From positions 620,001 through 684,000 of the forward strand of contig NZ_CM003768.1 of the NCBI RefSeq assembly GCF_001547525.1: 64,000 nt of DNA. Direction: 5' to 3'. Shown here piece after piece: positions 28,660 through 39,460 of this stretch; the stretch's first letter is position 1, and every line of letters begins with the position of its first letter. The translations under genes were made by a program, and so were the position numbers. Source of the stretch: Burkholderia anthina (GTDB lineage Bacteria > Pseudomonadota > Gammaproteobacteria > Burkholderiales > Burkholderiaceae). The notes under the pieces were generated by a model, which worked only from the letters and a program-made list of their open reading frames with translations, was not told the DNA's origin and did no database searches.

Positions 28660-28762
28660 CGCGTGTAACGGGCGCGTGCAACAGACGCGTGTAACGGACG
28701 CGTGTAACAGGCGCGTGCAACAGACACGAGTACCGGCGCGGGCACCAGACGCGTGTACCAGC
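28660..28762. repeat. 13-bp tandem repeat, eight units
   Basis: Eight head-to-tail units of 13 bp (one of 12) with consensus CGCGTGTAACRGR, beginning at 28660, 28673, 28686, 28699, 28712, 28725, 28737 and 28750. Units 2 and 5 are identical. The last three are more diverged. It lies between the lolA terminator and the rarA start, upstream of rarA's ribosome binding site. Copy number is likely to vary between strains. Confidence 0.85.
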
Positions 28763-28846
28763 CCCGGCGGCGCGCTCGCGCGGCTGTCATAATGTCGGGT
28801 CCGGCGGCCGGTTCGGCCGCTACCGTTTGATGTGGAGCGAGGGTTC

Positions 28847-30157
28847 ATGTCCGACCTGTTTCAAGTCGAGCCGCGCCGCCCGCTCGCCGAGGCGCTGCGG
28901 CCGAAAACGCTCGCCGAGGTGATCGGCCAGACGCATTTGCTGGGCGAAGGCAAGCCGCTGCGGCTCGCGTTCGAATCCGGCAAGCCGCATTCGATGATCC
29001 TGTGGGGGCCGCCCGGCGTCGGCAAGACGACGCTCGCGCGGCTCACCGCGCTCGCGTTCGACTGCGAGTTCATCGCGCTGTCCGCGGTGCTCGGTGGCGT
29101 GAAGGACATCCGCGAGTCGATGGAGCAGGCGAAGGACACGCTGAACCGCACCGGCCGCCACACGATCCTGTTCGTCGACGAGATCCACCGTTTCAACAAG
29201 GGGCAGCAGGATGCGCTGCTGCCGTTCGTCGAATCGGGCCTCGTGACCTTCATCGGCGCGACGACCGAAAACCCGAGTTTCGAGGTCAATTCGGCGTTGC
29301 TGTCGCGGGCGCAGGTGTACGTGCTGAAGTCGCTGAACGACGACGAGATGCGCCAGTTGCTCAAGCGCGCGCAGGAAATCGCGCTCGACGGCCTCGCGTT
29401 CGACGACAAGGCGGTCGATACGCTGATCGGCTATGCGGACGGCGACGCGCGCCGCTTCCTGAACCTGCTCGAACAGGCGCAGACGGCGGCGACGTCGGCC
29501 GGCGTCGCGACGATCGATGCCGATTTCGTCGGCAGCGCGATGACGCTGAATGCGCGCCGCTTCGACAAGGGCGGCGACAACTTCTACGACCAGATTTCGG
29601 CGCTGCACAAGTCGGTGCGCGGCTCGAGCCCGGACGGCGCGCTGTACTGGTTCTGCCGGATGATCGACGGCGGCGCGGATCCGAAGTATCTCGCGCGGCG
29701 TATCGTCCGGATGGCGTGGGAAGACATCGGCCTGGCCGACCCGCGCGCGCTGCAGGTGGCGAACGACGCGGCCGAAACCTACGAACGCCTCGGCTCGCCG
29801 GAAGGCGAACTCGCGCTCGGGCAGGCCGTCATCTATCTCGCGTGCGCGGCGAAGAGCAACGCCGGCTACAACGCGTTCAACCAGGCGATGGCGTTCGTGA
29901 AGCAGGACAAGTCGCGCGAGGTGCCCGTGCATCTGCGCAATGCGCCGACCAAGCTGATGAAGGAACTCGGCTACGGCCACGCCTATCGTTACGCGCACGA
30001 CGAGCCGAACGCGTACGCGGCCGGCGAGACGTACCTGCCGGACGGGATGCGCGAGCCGCGCTGGTACCAGCCGGTGCCGCGCGGGCTCGAATCGAAGATC
30101 GCCGAGAAGCTCGCGTGGCTGCGCGAGCTCGATCGCGAGGCCGGCAAGAAGGACTGA
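28847..30157 (+). CDS. rarA: Replication-associated recombination protein A (AAA+ ATPase)
   Basis: 436 residues. Walker A is WGPPGVGKTTLARL near 55-67, Walker B is ILFVDEIHRFNKGQQDALLP, and sensor motif is FIGATTENPSFEVNSALLSRA. The C-terminal part carries the tetramerisation region of the RarA/MgsA/WRNIP1 family. It acts at stalled forks and single-strand gaps. The ATG at 28847 is preceded by GGAGCGAGGG; a GTG 15 bp upstream is less likely. The 13-bp tandem repeat lies just upstream. Confidence 0.95.
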   Translation: MSDLFQVEPRRPLAEALRPKTLAEVIGQTHLLGEGKPLRLAFESGKPHSMILWGPPGVGKTTLARLTALAFDCEFIALSAVLGGVKDIRESMEQAKDTLNRTGRHTILFVDEIHRFNKGQQDALLPFVESGLVTFIGATTENPSFEVNSALLSRAQVYVLKSLNDDEMRQLLKRAQEIALDGLAFDDKAVDTLIGYADGDARRFLNLLEQAQTAATSAGVATIDADFVGSAMTLNARRFDKGGDNFYDQISALHKSVRGSSPDGALYWFCRMIDGGADPKYLARRIVRMAWEDIGLADPRALQVANDAAETYERLGSPEGELALGQAVIYLACAAKSNAGYNAFNQAMAFVKQDKSREVPVHLRNAPTKLMKELGYGHAYRYAHDEPNAYAAGETYLPDGMREPRWYQPVPRGLESKIAEKLAWLRELDREAGKKD

Positions 30158-30209
30158 TCGAACTGATGGCGCCGCGCGGGCCGGTTCGATCCGCGCAGCC
30201 GTGGACGCA

Positions 30210-32029
<1,820 letters not shown>

Positions 32030-32144
32030 CGCGGCCGTTCGGCGCCTTCGCAAAAAATTTGCAAAAAGGGCTTGTCGGCCACGAAGAGATCGTCTTATAA
32101 TCTTTTTCTCGCGGAAACGACCAGCCGCGAAATGCAGTAAGGAA

Positions 32145-32235
<91 letters not shown>

Positions 32236-32245
32236 AAATACGAAG

Positions 32246-32276
32246 CCCCTTGATCCGGAAGGATCAAGGGGTTTTT
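32246..32276 (+). terminator. Intrinsic terminator after tRNA-Ser
   Basis: An 11-bp perfect stem (32246-32256 with 32261-32271), GGAA loop, then TTTTT. Confidence 0.9.
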
Positions 32277-32616
32277 CGTTTTGGGTCGCCGGTGCAATGT
32301 GCCGATTGCCGATGCAGTGACAGCGGGCGGGCTACCGGCGCATCGGATCGTGCGGATGCCGATAGCAGCGCGATCGTGCCGCATCTTCAATGCAGGCTCG
32401 CTGCATGGACGACGACTACCACCGCTAGTGCCGCACCGACTGTCGGAAGTCCTGACGGTTGTTGCATTGCTGCCTCCCGTCGTCACGGGGCCATGTTCCT
32501 GCTGCCGGAAACGGTGTGACGGGCTCGCTTCGGCACCGCGCGTGCGAAACCGGACGCCGGCGCCCGAACCGTTTCAAGCGGTGCCCGCCGGTTTCCACAC
32601 CGTCCTCGCCGAACCG

Positions 32617-33777
32617 TCACGCCCCAGCCGGATACTGCGCCAGCACCTTGTCTCGGATCGACGGCTTGATGTTCGATTGCGCCATGTCGCCGCGATAGTG
32701 CGCGACGACACGCGGGTTCATCACGCGATACCAGAGCGGCGGCACGTACGCGAGCAGGATCATCGTCGCGTAGCCGGCCGGCAATTGCGGCGCATCGTCG
32801 AAGTGGCGCAGCGCCTGGTACGAGCGCGTCGGATTCGCGTGATGGTCGGCGTGCCGCTGCAACTGGTACAGGAACAGGTTCGTGACGACGTGATTGCTGT
32901 TCCACGAATGCTGCGGCGTGCAGCGTTCGTAGCGGCCGCTCGGCAGCTTGCGGCGCCCGAGCCCGTAGTGCTCGACGTAGTTCACCACTTCGAGCAGCGA
33001 AGCGCCGTAGACGGCCTGGATCACGAGGAACGGGATCACGATCTTGCCGGCCATCGCGATCGCGATGCCCCATACGACCGCGGTCATCGCCCATGCGTGC
33101 AGTACTTCGTTGCGCCACGTCCAAGGCGAACGCCCGAGGCGCTCGAGGCGGGTTTTTTCGAGTCGCCATGCCGAGCGGATGCTGCCCGTTACCGTGCGCG
33201 GCAGGAACGCCCAGAACGATTCGCCATAGCGCGCGCTGGCCGGGTCCTCGGCGGTCGCGACGCGCACGTGATGGCCGCGGTTGTGTTCGACGTAGAAGTG
33301 GCCGTACGCGACCGGTGCGAGCGTGATCTTCGCGAGCCAGCGTTCGAAGCGGTCGGTCTTGTGCCCGAGCTCGTGCGCGGTATTGATCGAGATGCCCGTC
33401 GCGGCGCCGAGCGACAGCGCGAAGCCGACATAGTCGTACCACGCGAGCGCGTGCGTGCCGACGATCCACACGCACATGAAGAACGCGACGTATTCGACGA
33501 AAGTCGCGAGATAGACGATGTACCGGTAATAGCGTTCGCGCTCGAGGTGCGGCACGACGGCCTCGGGCGGATTGTCGCGATCGTCGCCGATGAGCGTGTC
33601 GAGGATCGGGATCACGCCGAACGCGAACAGCGGACCGAACCACCAGAACACATGGAAGCCCGTCGACCGCGCGAGCTGCGCGGCGAGGATCGGCAGCGTG
33701 ATCGTCAGCGCGCCGAGCAGCCACAGGTAACGCTTGCCATCCGACCAGCCCGAAGCCGATCCGTCGGTCGTTGCCAT
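32617..33777 (-). CDS. alkB: Alkane 1-monooxygenase (integral-membrane di-iron)
   Basis: 386 residues with six predicted helices. All AlkB histidine boxes are present: HELGHK at 135-140, EHNRGHH at 164-170, NYVEHYG in the 270s and LQRHADHH near 315. It hydroxylates the terminal carbon of medium-chain alkanes at the inner membrane. I chose the ATG at 33777 because GGAGGGA lies just upstream. No rubredoxin, rubredoxin reductase or regulator gene is adjacent, so electrons must come from partners elsewhere. Confidence 0.93.
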   Translation of the reverse strand: MATTDGSASGWSDGKRYLWLLGALTITLPILAAQLARSTGFHVFWWFGPLFAFGVIPILDTLIGDDRDNPPEAVVPHLERERYYRYIVYLATFVEYVAFFMCVWIVGTHALAWYDYVGFALSLGAATGISINTAHELGHKTDRFERWLAKITLAPVAYGHFYVEHNRGHHVRVATAEDPASARYGESFWAFLPRTVTGSIRSAWRLEKTRLERLGRSPWTWRNEVLHAWAMTAVVWGIAIAMAGKIVIPFLVIQAVYGASLLEVVNYVEHYGLGRRKLPSGRYERCTPQHSWNSNHVVTNLFLYQLQRHADHHANPTRSYQALRHFDDAPQLPAGYATMILLAYVPPLWYRVMNPRVVAHYRGDMAQSNIKPSIRDKVLAQYPAGA

Positions 33778-34443
33778 TGTCTCCCTCCAGCCGGCCGGCC
33801 CGCAGGCGACCGCATGCAAGATCTTCGAATCCTCGTGGTCCGCGACGCGCGCGGCGGCCCCCGGATCGTCGCCCGGATCTGCCTGTTATACGACCGGCGT
33901 GCGCGCTTGCCAAACCCCCGCGCTAGGCGTGATGCTCCAAACGGCGGAGCATGCGCCACGCGCGTATCGAAGCGCCCAGACGCGCCGATTGAAACATGCA
34001 GGTAGGGGCGAATCTGTCCGTGGGGTTGGCGCGTTCGTCAGATGAATGGCCCGGCGCGTGATGCGCGCATGCCGATGCGATGGGACTGCAACAAATGTTG
34101 CATCGCAATAAGAAGGCCGGCGAAGTATTGCTGCAGCGCGTGTTTCGTTTGCTTGTATTACGTCGCATTACGGCCGCGGCAAGGCAATGGAACGCGGCTC
34201 GAAACCGGAGGGCCGCGCATCGCAAGGAGAACGAGGCGAAACGCGGGATCACGACAGCACATTTACCGTCCAACAATCTGCGCCGATGCATCGATGCTGC
34301 ACGTGCACACCGATCAGCGCGGGCCGTTGCCGATGACCTCCGCCGCCTTTCGATCCGCGCCGCCGTTTGAAAATTACGATTTGACTCATGCCCCGCTTTC
34401 GGTTGAAGCTACTAGCTTGCTGTCCGAAGGGGGCTGTGCCTGC
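33778..34443. other. Intergenic region without a convincing gene
   Basis: 666 bp between alkB and the GNAT gene. Open frames exist on both strands but lack recognisable motifs, ribosome binding sites or normal codon use. It is somewhat lower in GC between about 34040 and 34400. It should contain the alkB and GNAT promoters, which I could not place. Confidence 0.4.
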
Positions 34444-34956
34444 ATGAGTTCGACCTTGACCGTTCGTCGTATCGCTGCCGATCAGGGCGGCGTGTATCGC
34501 GAACTCCGCGCTGCATCGCTGCGTGAGCCCTACGCGCCCGGCGAAGCGCCGGAGGCCGAATTGCTGACCGTCGAAACGGACGCAGCGTCGGCGATCGCCG
34601 CGCAGCGCGCCGTGTCCGACGAGTCGACGACGTTCCTGCTGTACACCGAAGGCCATCCGGCCGGCATGATCGGCGCGTATTTCGACAACACGCCCGATCG
34701 GCGCGCGTTCGTCAGCGAACTGTGGGTCGCGCATGCGGTGCGTCACCTGCGCGGTGGCGTGCTGCTGCTGGAGACGGCCACTGCATGGCTCGCCGAGCGC
34801 GGCGCCACCGACGTCTATGCGTGGATCGCCGATGCGAACCGCAACGCGATCCGTTTCTACGAGCGTGCGGGTTTCGGCAACACCGGCGAACATGCGCCGA
34901 TCGCGCGGATGCCCGGCGCGATGAAATCGCTGTTCGTGTCGCAGGTGAAGCACTGA
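34444..34956 (+). CDS. GNAT family N-acetyltransferase
   Basis: 170 residues. The GNAT acetyl-CoA motif A occupies VSELWVAHAVRHLRGGVLLLETATAWLAERGA and motif B is VYAWIADANRNAIRFYERAGFGNTGE. Normal R/Q-x-x-G-x-G/A is weak here (HLRGGV). The substrate is unknown. The ATG at 34444 is chosen because the longer frame upstream lacks coding character. It stands alone before the min genes. Confidence 0.85.
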   Translation: MSSTLTVRRIAADQGGVYRELRAASLREPYAPGEAPEAELLTVETDAASAIAAQRAVSDESTTFLLYTEGHPAGMIGAYFDNTPDRRAFVSELWVAHAVRHLRGGVLLLETATAWLAERGATDVYAWIADANRNAIRFYERAGFGNTGEHAPIARMPGAMKSLFVSQVKH

Positions 34957-35125
34957 CGCTATCCCGACACGCCAGCCGGGCGGCGCGATGACAGCGCGAT
35001 CGGCCGCTGGCCTGCCCGCCTGCCGGTTGCGCGTCCGCCCGGGCCGCCGCAACCCCGAGTCCCAAAAATAATGGCCGCACGCGTGGACGCCTGTAAAATA
35101 CGCAAAAAATTTTTGCAGAGTGTCC

Positions 35126-35911
35126 ATGTCGCTTAAAAAATCGCCATTCTTCGAGCTGCGCAGCGGATCGGTCGATACGTTGCTGTTCACCGTGAAGACG
35201 ACCGATCTCGATGCGTTGCGTGCCGAACTGGTCAAGCGCTTCGAAGCGACTCCCGAGTTTTTTGCCGACGATGTCGTCGCGATCGACGTCCGCCGCCTGG
35301 CTGACGGCGAACGCGTCGCGCTCGCGGACATCCGCCAGATGCTGAACGACGTGCGGATGCGTCCGGTGGGCGTCGTCGCGCTGGCTACGCAGGGCTGGGC
35401 GGGGGAAGCCGGCCTGCCGTTGCTGGAGGCGCGCGATCGCCGCGCGCCGGCCGCGAAACCTGCCGACGAAGCGGAACCGGCGGCCGTGCCAGCCGTCGAC
35501 ACCGCCGCCGCCGGGGAACCCGAAGCGGCGCCCGAACAGTCGCCGGAACCCGCGCCGGCGCTCGGGCAAGCCGGCGCGCAGACGCTGGTGATCGACCGGC
35601 CGTTGCGTTCGGGGCAGCAGATTTACGCGAAAGGGGACCTCGTGGTGCTCGCGCCGGTCAGTCACGGCGCGGAGATCATCGCGGAAGGCAATATTCATAT
35701 CTACGCGCCGTTGCGCGGCCGTGCACTCGCCGGCGTGCACGGCAATCACGACGCGCGCATTTTCTGCACGTGTCTCGAACCGGAACTGATTTCGATCGCG
35801 GGTATCTATCGAACCACCGAGAACCCGCTGCCCGCCGACGTACTGGGCAAATCGGTGCAGATCCGGCTCGAAGAGGAAAAACTGATGATCGAACCGCTGC
35901 GCCTGACGTAA
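35126..35911 (+). CDS. minC: Septum site-determining protein MinC
   Basis: 261 residues. The N-terminal domain begins [25 protein letters not shown] linker rich in Ala, Pro and Glu spans about 108-150. The C-terminal beta-helix domain is standard for Min[51 protein letters not shown]. It inhibits FtsZ away from mid-cell when recruited by MinD. minD and minE follow in order. Confidence 0.95.
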   Translation: MSLKKSPFFELRSGSVDTLLFTVKTTDLDALRAELVKRFEATPEFFADDVVAIDVRRLADGERVALADIRQMLNDVRMRPVGVVALATQGWAGEAGLPLLEARDRRAPAAKPADEAEPAAVPAVDTAAAGEPEAAPEQSPEPAPALGQAGAQTLVIDRPLRSGQQIYAKGDLVVLAPVSHGAEIIAEGNIHIYAPLRGRALAGVHGNHDARIFCTCLEPELISIAGIYRTTENPLPADVLGKSVQIRLEEEKLMIEPLRLT

Positions 35912-35970
35912 TCCACGCGGTGCGCTCCGGATCGATCGGCTCTCATTGACGAACACAGGGTATTGGGTAA

Positions 35971-36786
35971 ATGGCAAAAATCATCGTGGTGACCTCGGGC
36001 AAGGGCGGCGTGGGCAAGACGACGACGAGCGCGAGCTTCGCGTCGGGTCTCGCGCTGCGCGGCCACAAGACGGCCGTGATCGACTTCGACGTCGGCCTGC
36101 GCAACCTCGATCTCATCATGGGCTGCGAGCGTCGCGTCGTGTATGACCTCGTGAACGTGATCCAGGGCGAAGCGAACCTGAACCAGGCGCTGATCAAGGA
36201 CAAGAAGTGCGAGAACCTGTTCATCCTGCCGGCGTCGCAGACGCGCGACAAGGATGCGCTGACGCGCGACGGCGTCGAGAAGGTGCTGAACGACCTCGTC
36301 GCGATGGACTTCGAATACATCGTCTGCGATTCGCCGGCCGGTATCGAAGCCGGCGCGCTGCACGCGATGTACTTCGCGGACGAAGCGCTGATCGTCACGA
36401 ACCCGGAAGTGTCGTCGGTGCGCGATTCGGATCGCATTCTCGGCATCCTGTCGTCGAAGACGAAGCGCGCGACCGAAGGCAAGGAGCCGATCAAGGAACA
36501 CCTGCTGATCACGCGTTACAGCCCGAAGCGCGTGAGCGAAGGCGAGATGCTGTCGCTCGAGGACATCAGCGAGATCCTGCGCATCAAGCTGATCGGCGTG
36601 GTGCCCGAGTCGGAAGCCGTGCTGCACGCATCGAACCAGGGTCTGCCGGCCGTGCATATCGACGGTACCGACGTCGCCGAAGCGTACAAGGACGTCGTCG
36701 CCCGCTTTCTCGGCGAGGACAAGCCGCTGCGCTTCACCGATTACCAGAAGCCGGGCCTGCTGCAGCGCCTCTTCGGCAGCAAGTAA
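35971..36786 (+). CDS. minD: Septum site-determining ATPase MinD
   Basis: 271 residues. The deviant Walker A GKGGVGKTTTSA is at 10-21, switch I and II contain DFDVGLRNLDLIMG and CDSPAGIE, and the C-terminus ends in an amphipathic membrane-targeting helix (PGLLQRLFGSK). It binds the membrane as an ATP dimer and recruits MinC. It lies 59 bp after minC and 12 bp before minE. Confidence 0.97.
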   Translation: MAKIIVVTSGKGGVGKTTTSASFASGLALRGHKTAVIDFDVGLRNLDLIMGCERRVVYDLVNVIQGEANLNQALIKDKKCENLFILPASQTRDKDALTRDGVEKVLNDLVAMDFEYIVCDSPAGIEAGALHAMYFADEALIVTNPEVSSVRDSDRILGILSSKTKRATEGKEPIKEHLLITRYSPKRVSEGEMLSLEDISEILRIKLIGVVPESEAVLHASNQGLPAVHIDGTDVAEAYKDVVARFLGEDKPLRFTDYQKPGLLQRLFGSK

Positions 36787-36798
36787 CGGAGGCCGCCC

Positions 36799-37053
36799 AT
36801 GTCCATCCTTTCGTTTCTCCTCGGCGAGAAGAAGAAGTCCGCATCGGTCGCGAAGGAGCGCCTGCAGCTCATCATCGCGCACGAGCGGGTCGGCGGCCGG
36901 CCGCCGGCCGATTACCTGCCGGCGCTGCAGAAGGAACTCGTCGCGGTCATCTCGAAGTACGTCCATATTTCGGACGATGACATTCGCGTGAGCCTCGAGC
37001 GCCAGGACGATCTCGAAGTCCTCGAAGTGAAGATCGAGATTCCGCAAGCCTGA
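36799..37053 (+). CDS. minE: Cell division topological specificity factor MinE
   Basis: 84 residues. It starts [30 protein letters not shown], combining the membrane-targeting N-terminus with the MinD-contacting helix, followed by the dimerising beta domain ([21 protein letters not shown]). It triggers MinD ATP hydrolysis and sets up pole-to-pole oscillation. It ends the minCDE operon; GGAGG stands before the ATG. Confidence 0.97.
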   Translation: MSILSFLLGEKKKSASVAKERLQLIIAHERVGGRPPADYLPALQKELVAVISKYVHISDDDIRVSLERQDDLEVLEVKIEIPQA

Positions 37054-37213
37054 CGCTTGCGCGTGTCCCTCCGCACGGCGGCGCCCGCCGCCGTGCGCGT
37101 CTTACGCCCTGTTGCACTTTCGGGCACGCCGTAACACGGCGCCTGTCGGCCGTCATCCCCCGTCGCGCATTGAACGAATACGCTCGCGTAACTTGTTCAA
37201 CCAGGAGGTTGTG

Positions 37214-37615
37214 ATGGCTGTCTCTACCGTTTCACGTCGTCTCGTTTCGCTCGCGCTGTTCGCCGCGGGCCTGTCAGCCGTCGTCGCGCCGCTTGCCGCG
37301 CATGCGGACGAAATTCTCGTCGGCACGCCCGTGATCGCGCCGCAGGGGCGCATGGTCATCGCCGAGCCGGTCGCCGTGCGTACCGAGGAAGTCGTCGTCG
37401 TCGCGCCGAATGCGCCGCCGCCCGTGCGCTACGAGGTCGTACCGGCCACGCGCGTGGGCTACGTGTGGGAGCGCGGGCACTGGCGCTGGGACCATGGCCG
37501 CTACGTGTGGATCGGCGGTCACTGGGAAACCGAACGCGTCGGCATGCATTGGGTGCCGGGCCACTGGGATCAGCGCGGGCCGAACTGGTTCTGGACGCGT
37601 GGCCACTGGGCTTGA
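37214..37615 (+). CDS. YXWGXW-repeat secreted protein
   Basis: 133 residues. A signal peptide ends near AHA-DE at residue 34. The C-terminal half has repeats of the GHWxW type: YVWERGHWRWDHGRYVWIGGHWETER, HWVPGHWDQRGPNWFWTRGHWA. This is the YXWGXW pattern common in Betaproteobacterial envelope proteins of unknown function. AGGAGG is 8 bp upstream of the ATG. A lipoprotein gene follows 12 bp later and is probably co-transcribed. Confidence 0.8.
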   Translation: MAVSTVSRRLVSLALFAAGLSAVVAPLAAHADEILVGTPVIAPQGRMVIAEPVAVRTEEVVVVAPNAPPPVRYEVVPATRVGYVWERGHWRWDHGRYVWIGGHWETERVGMHWVPGHWDQRGPNWFWTRGHWA

Positions 37616-37627
37616 GGCAGGCGTGCG

Positions 37628-37738
37628 ATGAAAAGAACCGCAATCGCCATCGCGCTCGTCGCGATCACGCTGGCCGGGTGCATCGTCGTGCCGGCGCGGC
37701 CGGTCTACTACCGGCCGGCGCCCGTCGTGATCTATTGA
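37628..37738 (+). CDS. 36-residue lipoprotein
   Basis: A short frame: MKRTAIAIALVAITLAGCIV and then VPARPVYYRPAPVVIY. Residues 15-18 (Leu-Ala-Gly-Cys) form a lipobox, so the mature lipoprotein would have 19 residues, rich in Pro and Tyr. It follows the YXWGXW gene closely. Function unknown; the signal peptide and lipobox make a real gene likely. Confidence 0.65.
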   Translation: MKRTAIAIALVAITLAGCIVVPARPVYYRPAPVVIY

Positions 37739-39267
37739 GTGTCGCGCGGGCCGGGCTGGGCCGGGCCGTCTGCGCCGGTCGCAGCCGGCGGCCCGGTATC
37801 GTCCGACGCCGGTGTCGGCGCGGCGCGGTCGGCCACCGCCGCGGCGGCCGGCTCGTCGCCGCCTTCGTCGCGCAGCGTATCGAGCGGGTCGGCGGGGGCC
37901 GCGTTTTCATCCTGGGGTTCGGCAACGTTGCTCGCGGTGGCTGCCGTCGCCGCAGCGGCCGCGACGGGGGGCGCGAGATAGCGCTGCGCAAGCGTTTCGT
38001 AGAGCGGCGGCGCGAAAAAGCGCGAGACCCGGCTCGATACCAGCGCGGTCGCCATCAGCGAAATCACGAGCGCATGCCCGTTGATCATTTCCATCACGAT
38101 CACGAACGACGTGATCGGCGACTGCGTAACGGCCGCCAGATAGCCGACCATCGCGAGTGCGATCAGCATCGGCAGGCTCATGTTGCTGAACACGGCGTGC
38201 AGCAGGTTGCCGAAGCCGGCACCGATCGACAGCGACGGCGCGAAGATCCCGCCCGGGATGCCCGGCAGGTACGACGCGACCATCGACACCATCTTCAGGA
38301 ACGGATAGAACACCGACAGTTGCTGACTGCCGTCGAGCAGGCCGCGCGCCTCGGCATAGCCGCTACCGAACGTCGTGCCGCCGGATACGAGCCCCACGAC
38401 GGCGATCACGAAGCCGCACAGCGCGGCGAACCTGATCGGCCGCTCGCGATACAGGCCCAGCAGTTGCGCGGGTAGCCAGCGCCCCGTATTGAGCAGCAGC
38501 CAGCAGAACAGGCCGCCCGCGATGCCCGTCACGATCGCGGTGACCAGCACCGCCACCGCCAGCAGTTTCGGGAAATGGAGGCCGGCGTTGATCGTGCCGA
38601 AATACGTGTAGTTGCCGTTCAGCCCGAGCGCGACGACGCCGGCGAGGATGATCGCGGTGATCAGTACGCCGCTGGCGCGCGCGGAGAAGCTGCGAGTCAG
38701 TTCCTCGATCGCGAACACGATGCCGGCGAGCGGCGTATTGAACGCGGCCGACAGCCCGGCTGCCGCGCCGGCCAATACGAGCTGGCGTTCGATCTGCGCG
38801 TTCGAGCGCGGGTAGAAGCGCCGCAGGTTGAACATCAGCGCCGCGCCGACCTGCACGGTCGGCCCTTCGCGGCCGATCGTGAAGCCGCCGAGGATGCCGA
38901 GGAACGAGATCAGTACCTTGCCGAACAGGATGCGCAGCGTCAGCAGGCGGGCGCCGAACGCGCTCGGCCGCGCATGCAGTGTCGCGATCACCTGCGGGAT
39001 GCCGCTGCCCTCGGCGCCGCGGAAGAAGCGGCGCGTGATCCATGCCGACAGCGCGGCGATCGCCGGCGTCAGCAGCAGCGGCAGCCACACGGCGTGATCG
39101 CGCATCGCGCGGAAAGTCTCGTAGCCCCAGTCGATCAACCGGGCGTACAGGACGGCCGCGAGCCCGACGACGATCGCCCCGAGCCAGAAAACACCATATT
39201 GGCGCCAGATTCGCAGCGAGCGGCGGGTGAGGGCGGGAAACAGCGCGGGAAGGGCGGGGCGCGGCAT
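37732..39267 (-). CDS. CLC-family chloride channel/transporter
   Basis: 511 residues with the CLC core: GSGIPQV near 95, GREGPTVQVGAAL near 135 (gating-glutamate region), and GIPGGIFAPSLSIGAGFGNLLHA near 345. The last 70 residues form an Ala/Pro-rich cytoplasmic tail. Substrate may be chloride, and exchange with protons is usual for bacterial members. The ATG at 39267 gives the expected short N-terminus. It converges on the lipoprotein gene with a 7-bp overlap of ends. Confidence 0.88.
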   Translation of the reverse strand: MPRPALPALFPALTRRSLRIWRQYGVFWLGAIVVGLAAVLYARLIDWGYETFRAMRDHAVWLPLLLTPAIAALSAWITRRFFRGAEGSGIPQVIATLHARPSAFGARLLTLRILFGKVLISFLGILGGFTIGREGPTVQVGAALMFNLRRFYPRSNAQIERQLVLAGAAAGLSAAFNTPLAGIVFAIEELTRSFSARASGVLITAIILAGVVALGLNGNYTYFGTINAGLHFPKLLAVAVLVTAIVTGIAGGLFCWLLLNTGRWLPAQLLGLYRERPIRFAALCGFVIAVVGLVSGGTTFGSGYAEARGLLDGSQQLSVFYPFLKMVSMVASYLPGIPGGIFAPSLSIGAGFGNLLHAVFSNMSLPMLIALAMVGYLAAVTQSPITSFVIVMEMINGHALVISLMATALVSSRVSRFFAPPLYETLAQRYLAPPVAAAAATAATASNVAEPQDENAAPADPLDTLRDEGGDEPAAAAVADRAAPTPASDDTGPPAATGADGPAQPGPRDTQ

Positions 39268-39460
39268 TGGCTCGGGCCGGAGGGCAAAGAGGGAATTATA
39301 AAAAGAACCGGATGCCAGCGGGGGACCGCGGAAGCCGATAGGGAATGACAAAAATCCACAAAAGAGATGCAATTTGTTGCAAATGTAATGCTCGCGTAAT
39401 GTCTGTACATAGCAAGCGTCGTTAGCATGCCAAGATAACCCGTCGAGAACCCCGCCAATC

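Noticed and set aside
28660..28762. CRISPR array
   Set aside because: The 13-bp units are contiguous with no spacers, so it is a simple tandem repeat.
34042..34443. Cysteine-rich N-terminal extension of the GNAT frame
   Set aside because: The open frame reads into non-coding DNA; its codons and composition do not fit, and the GNAT domain begins at 34444.
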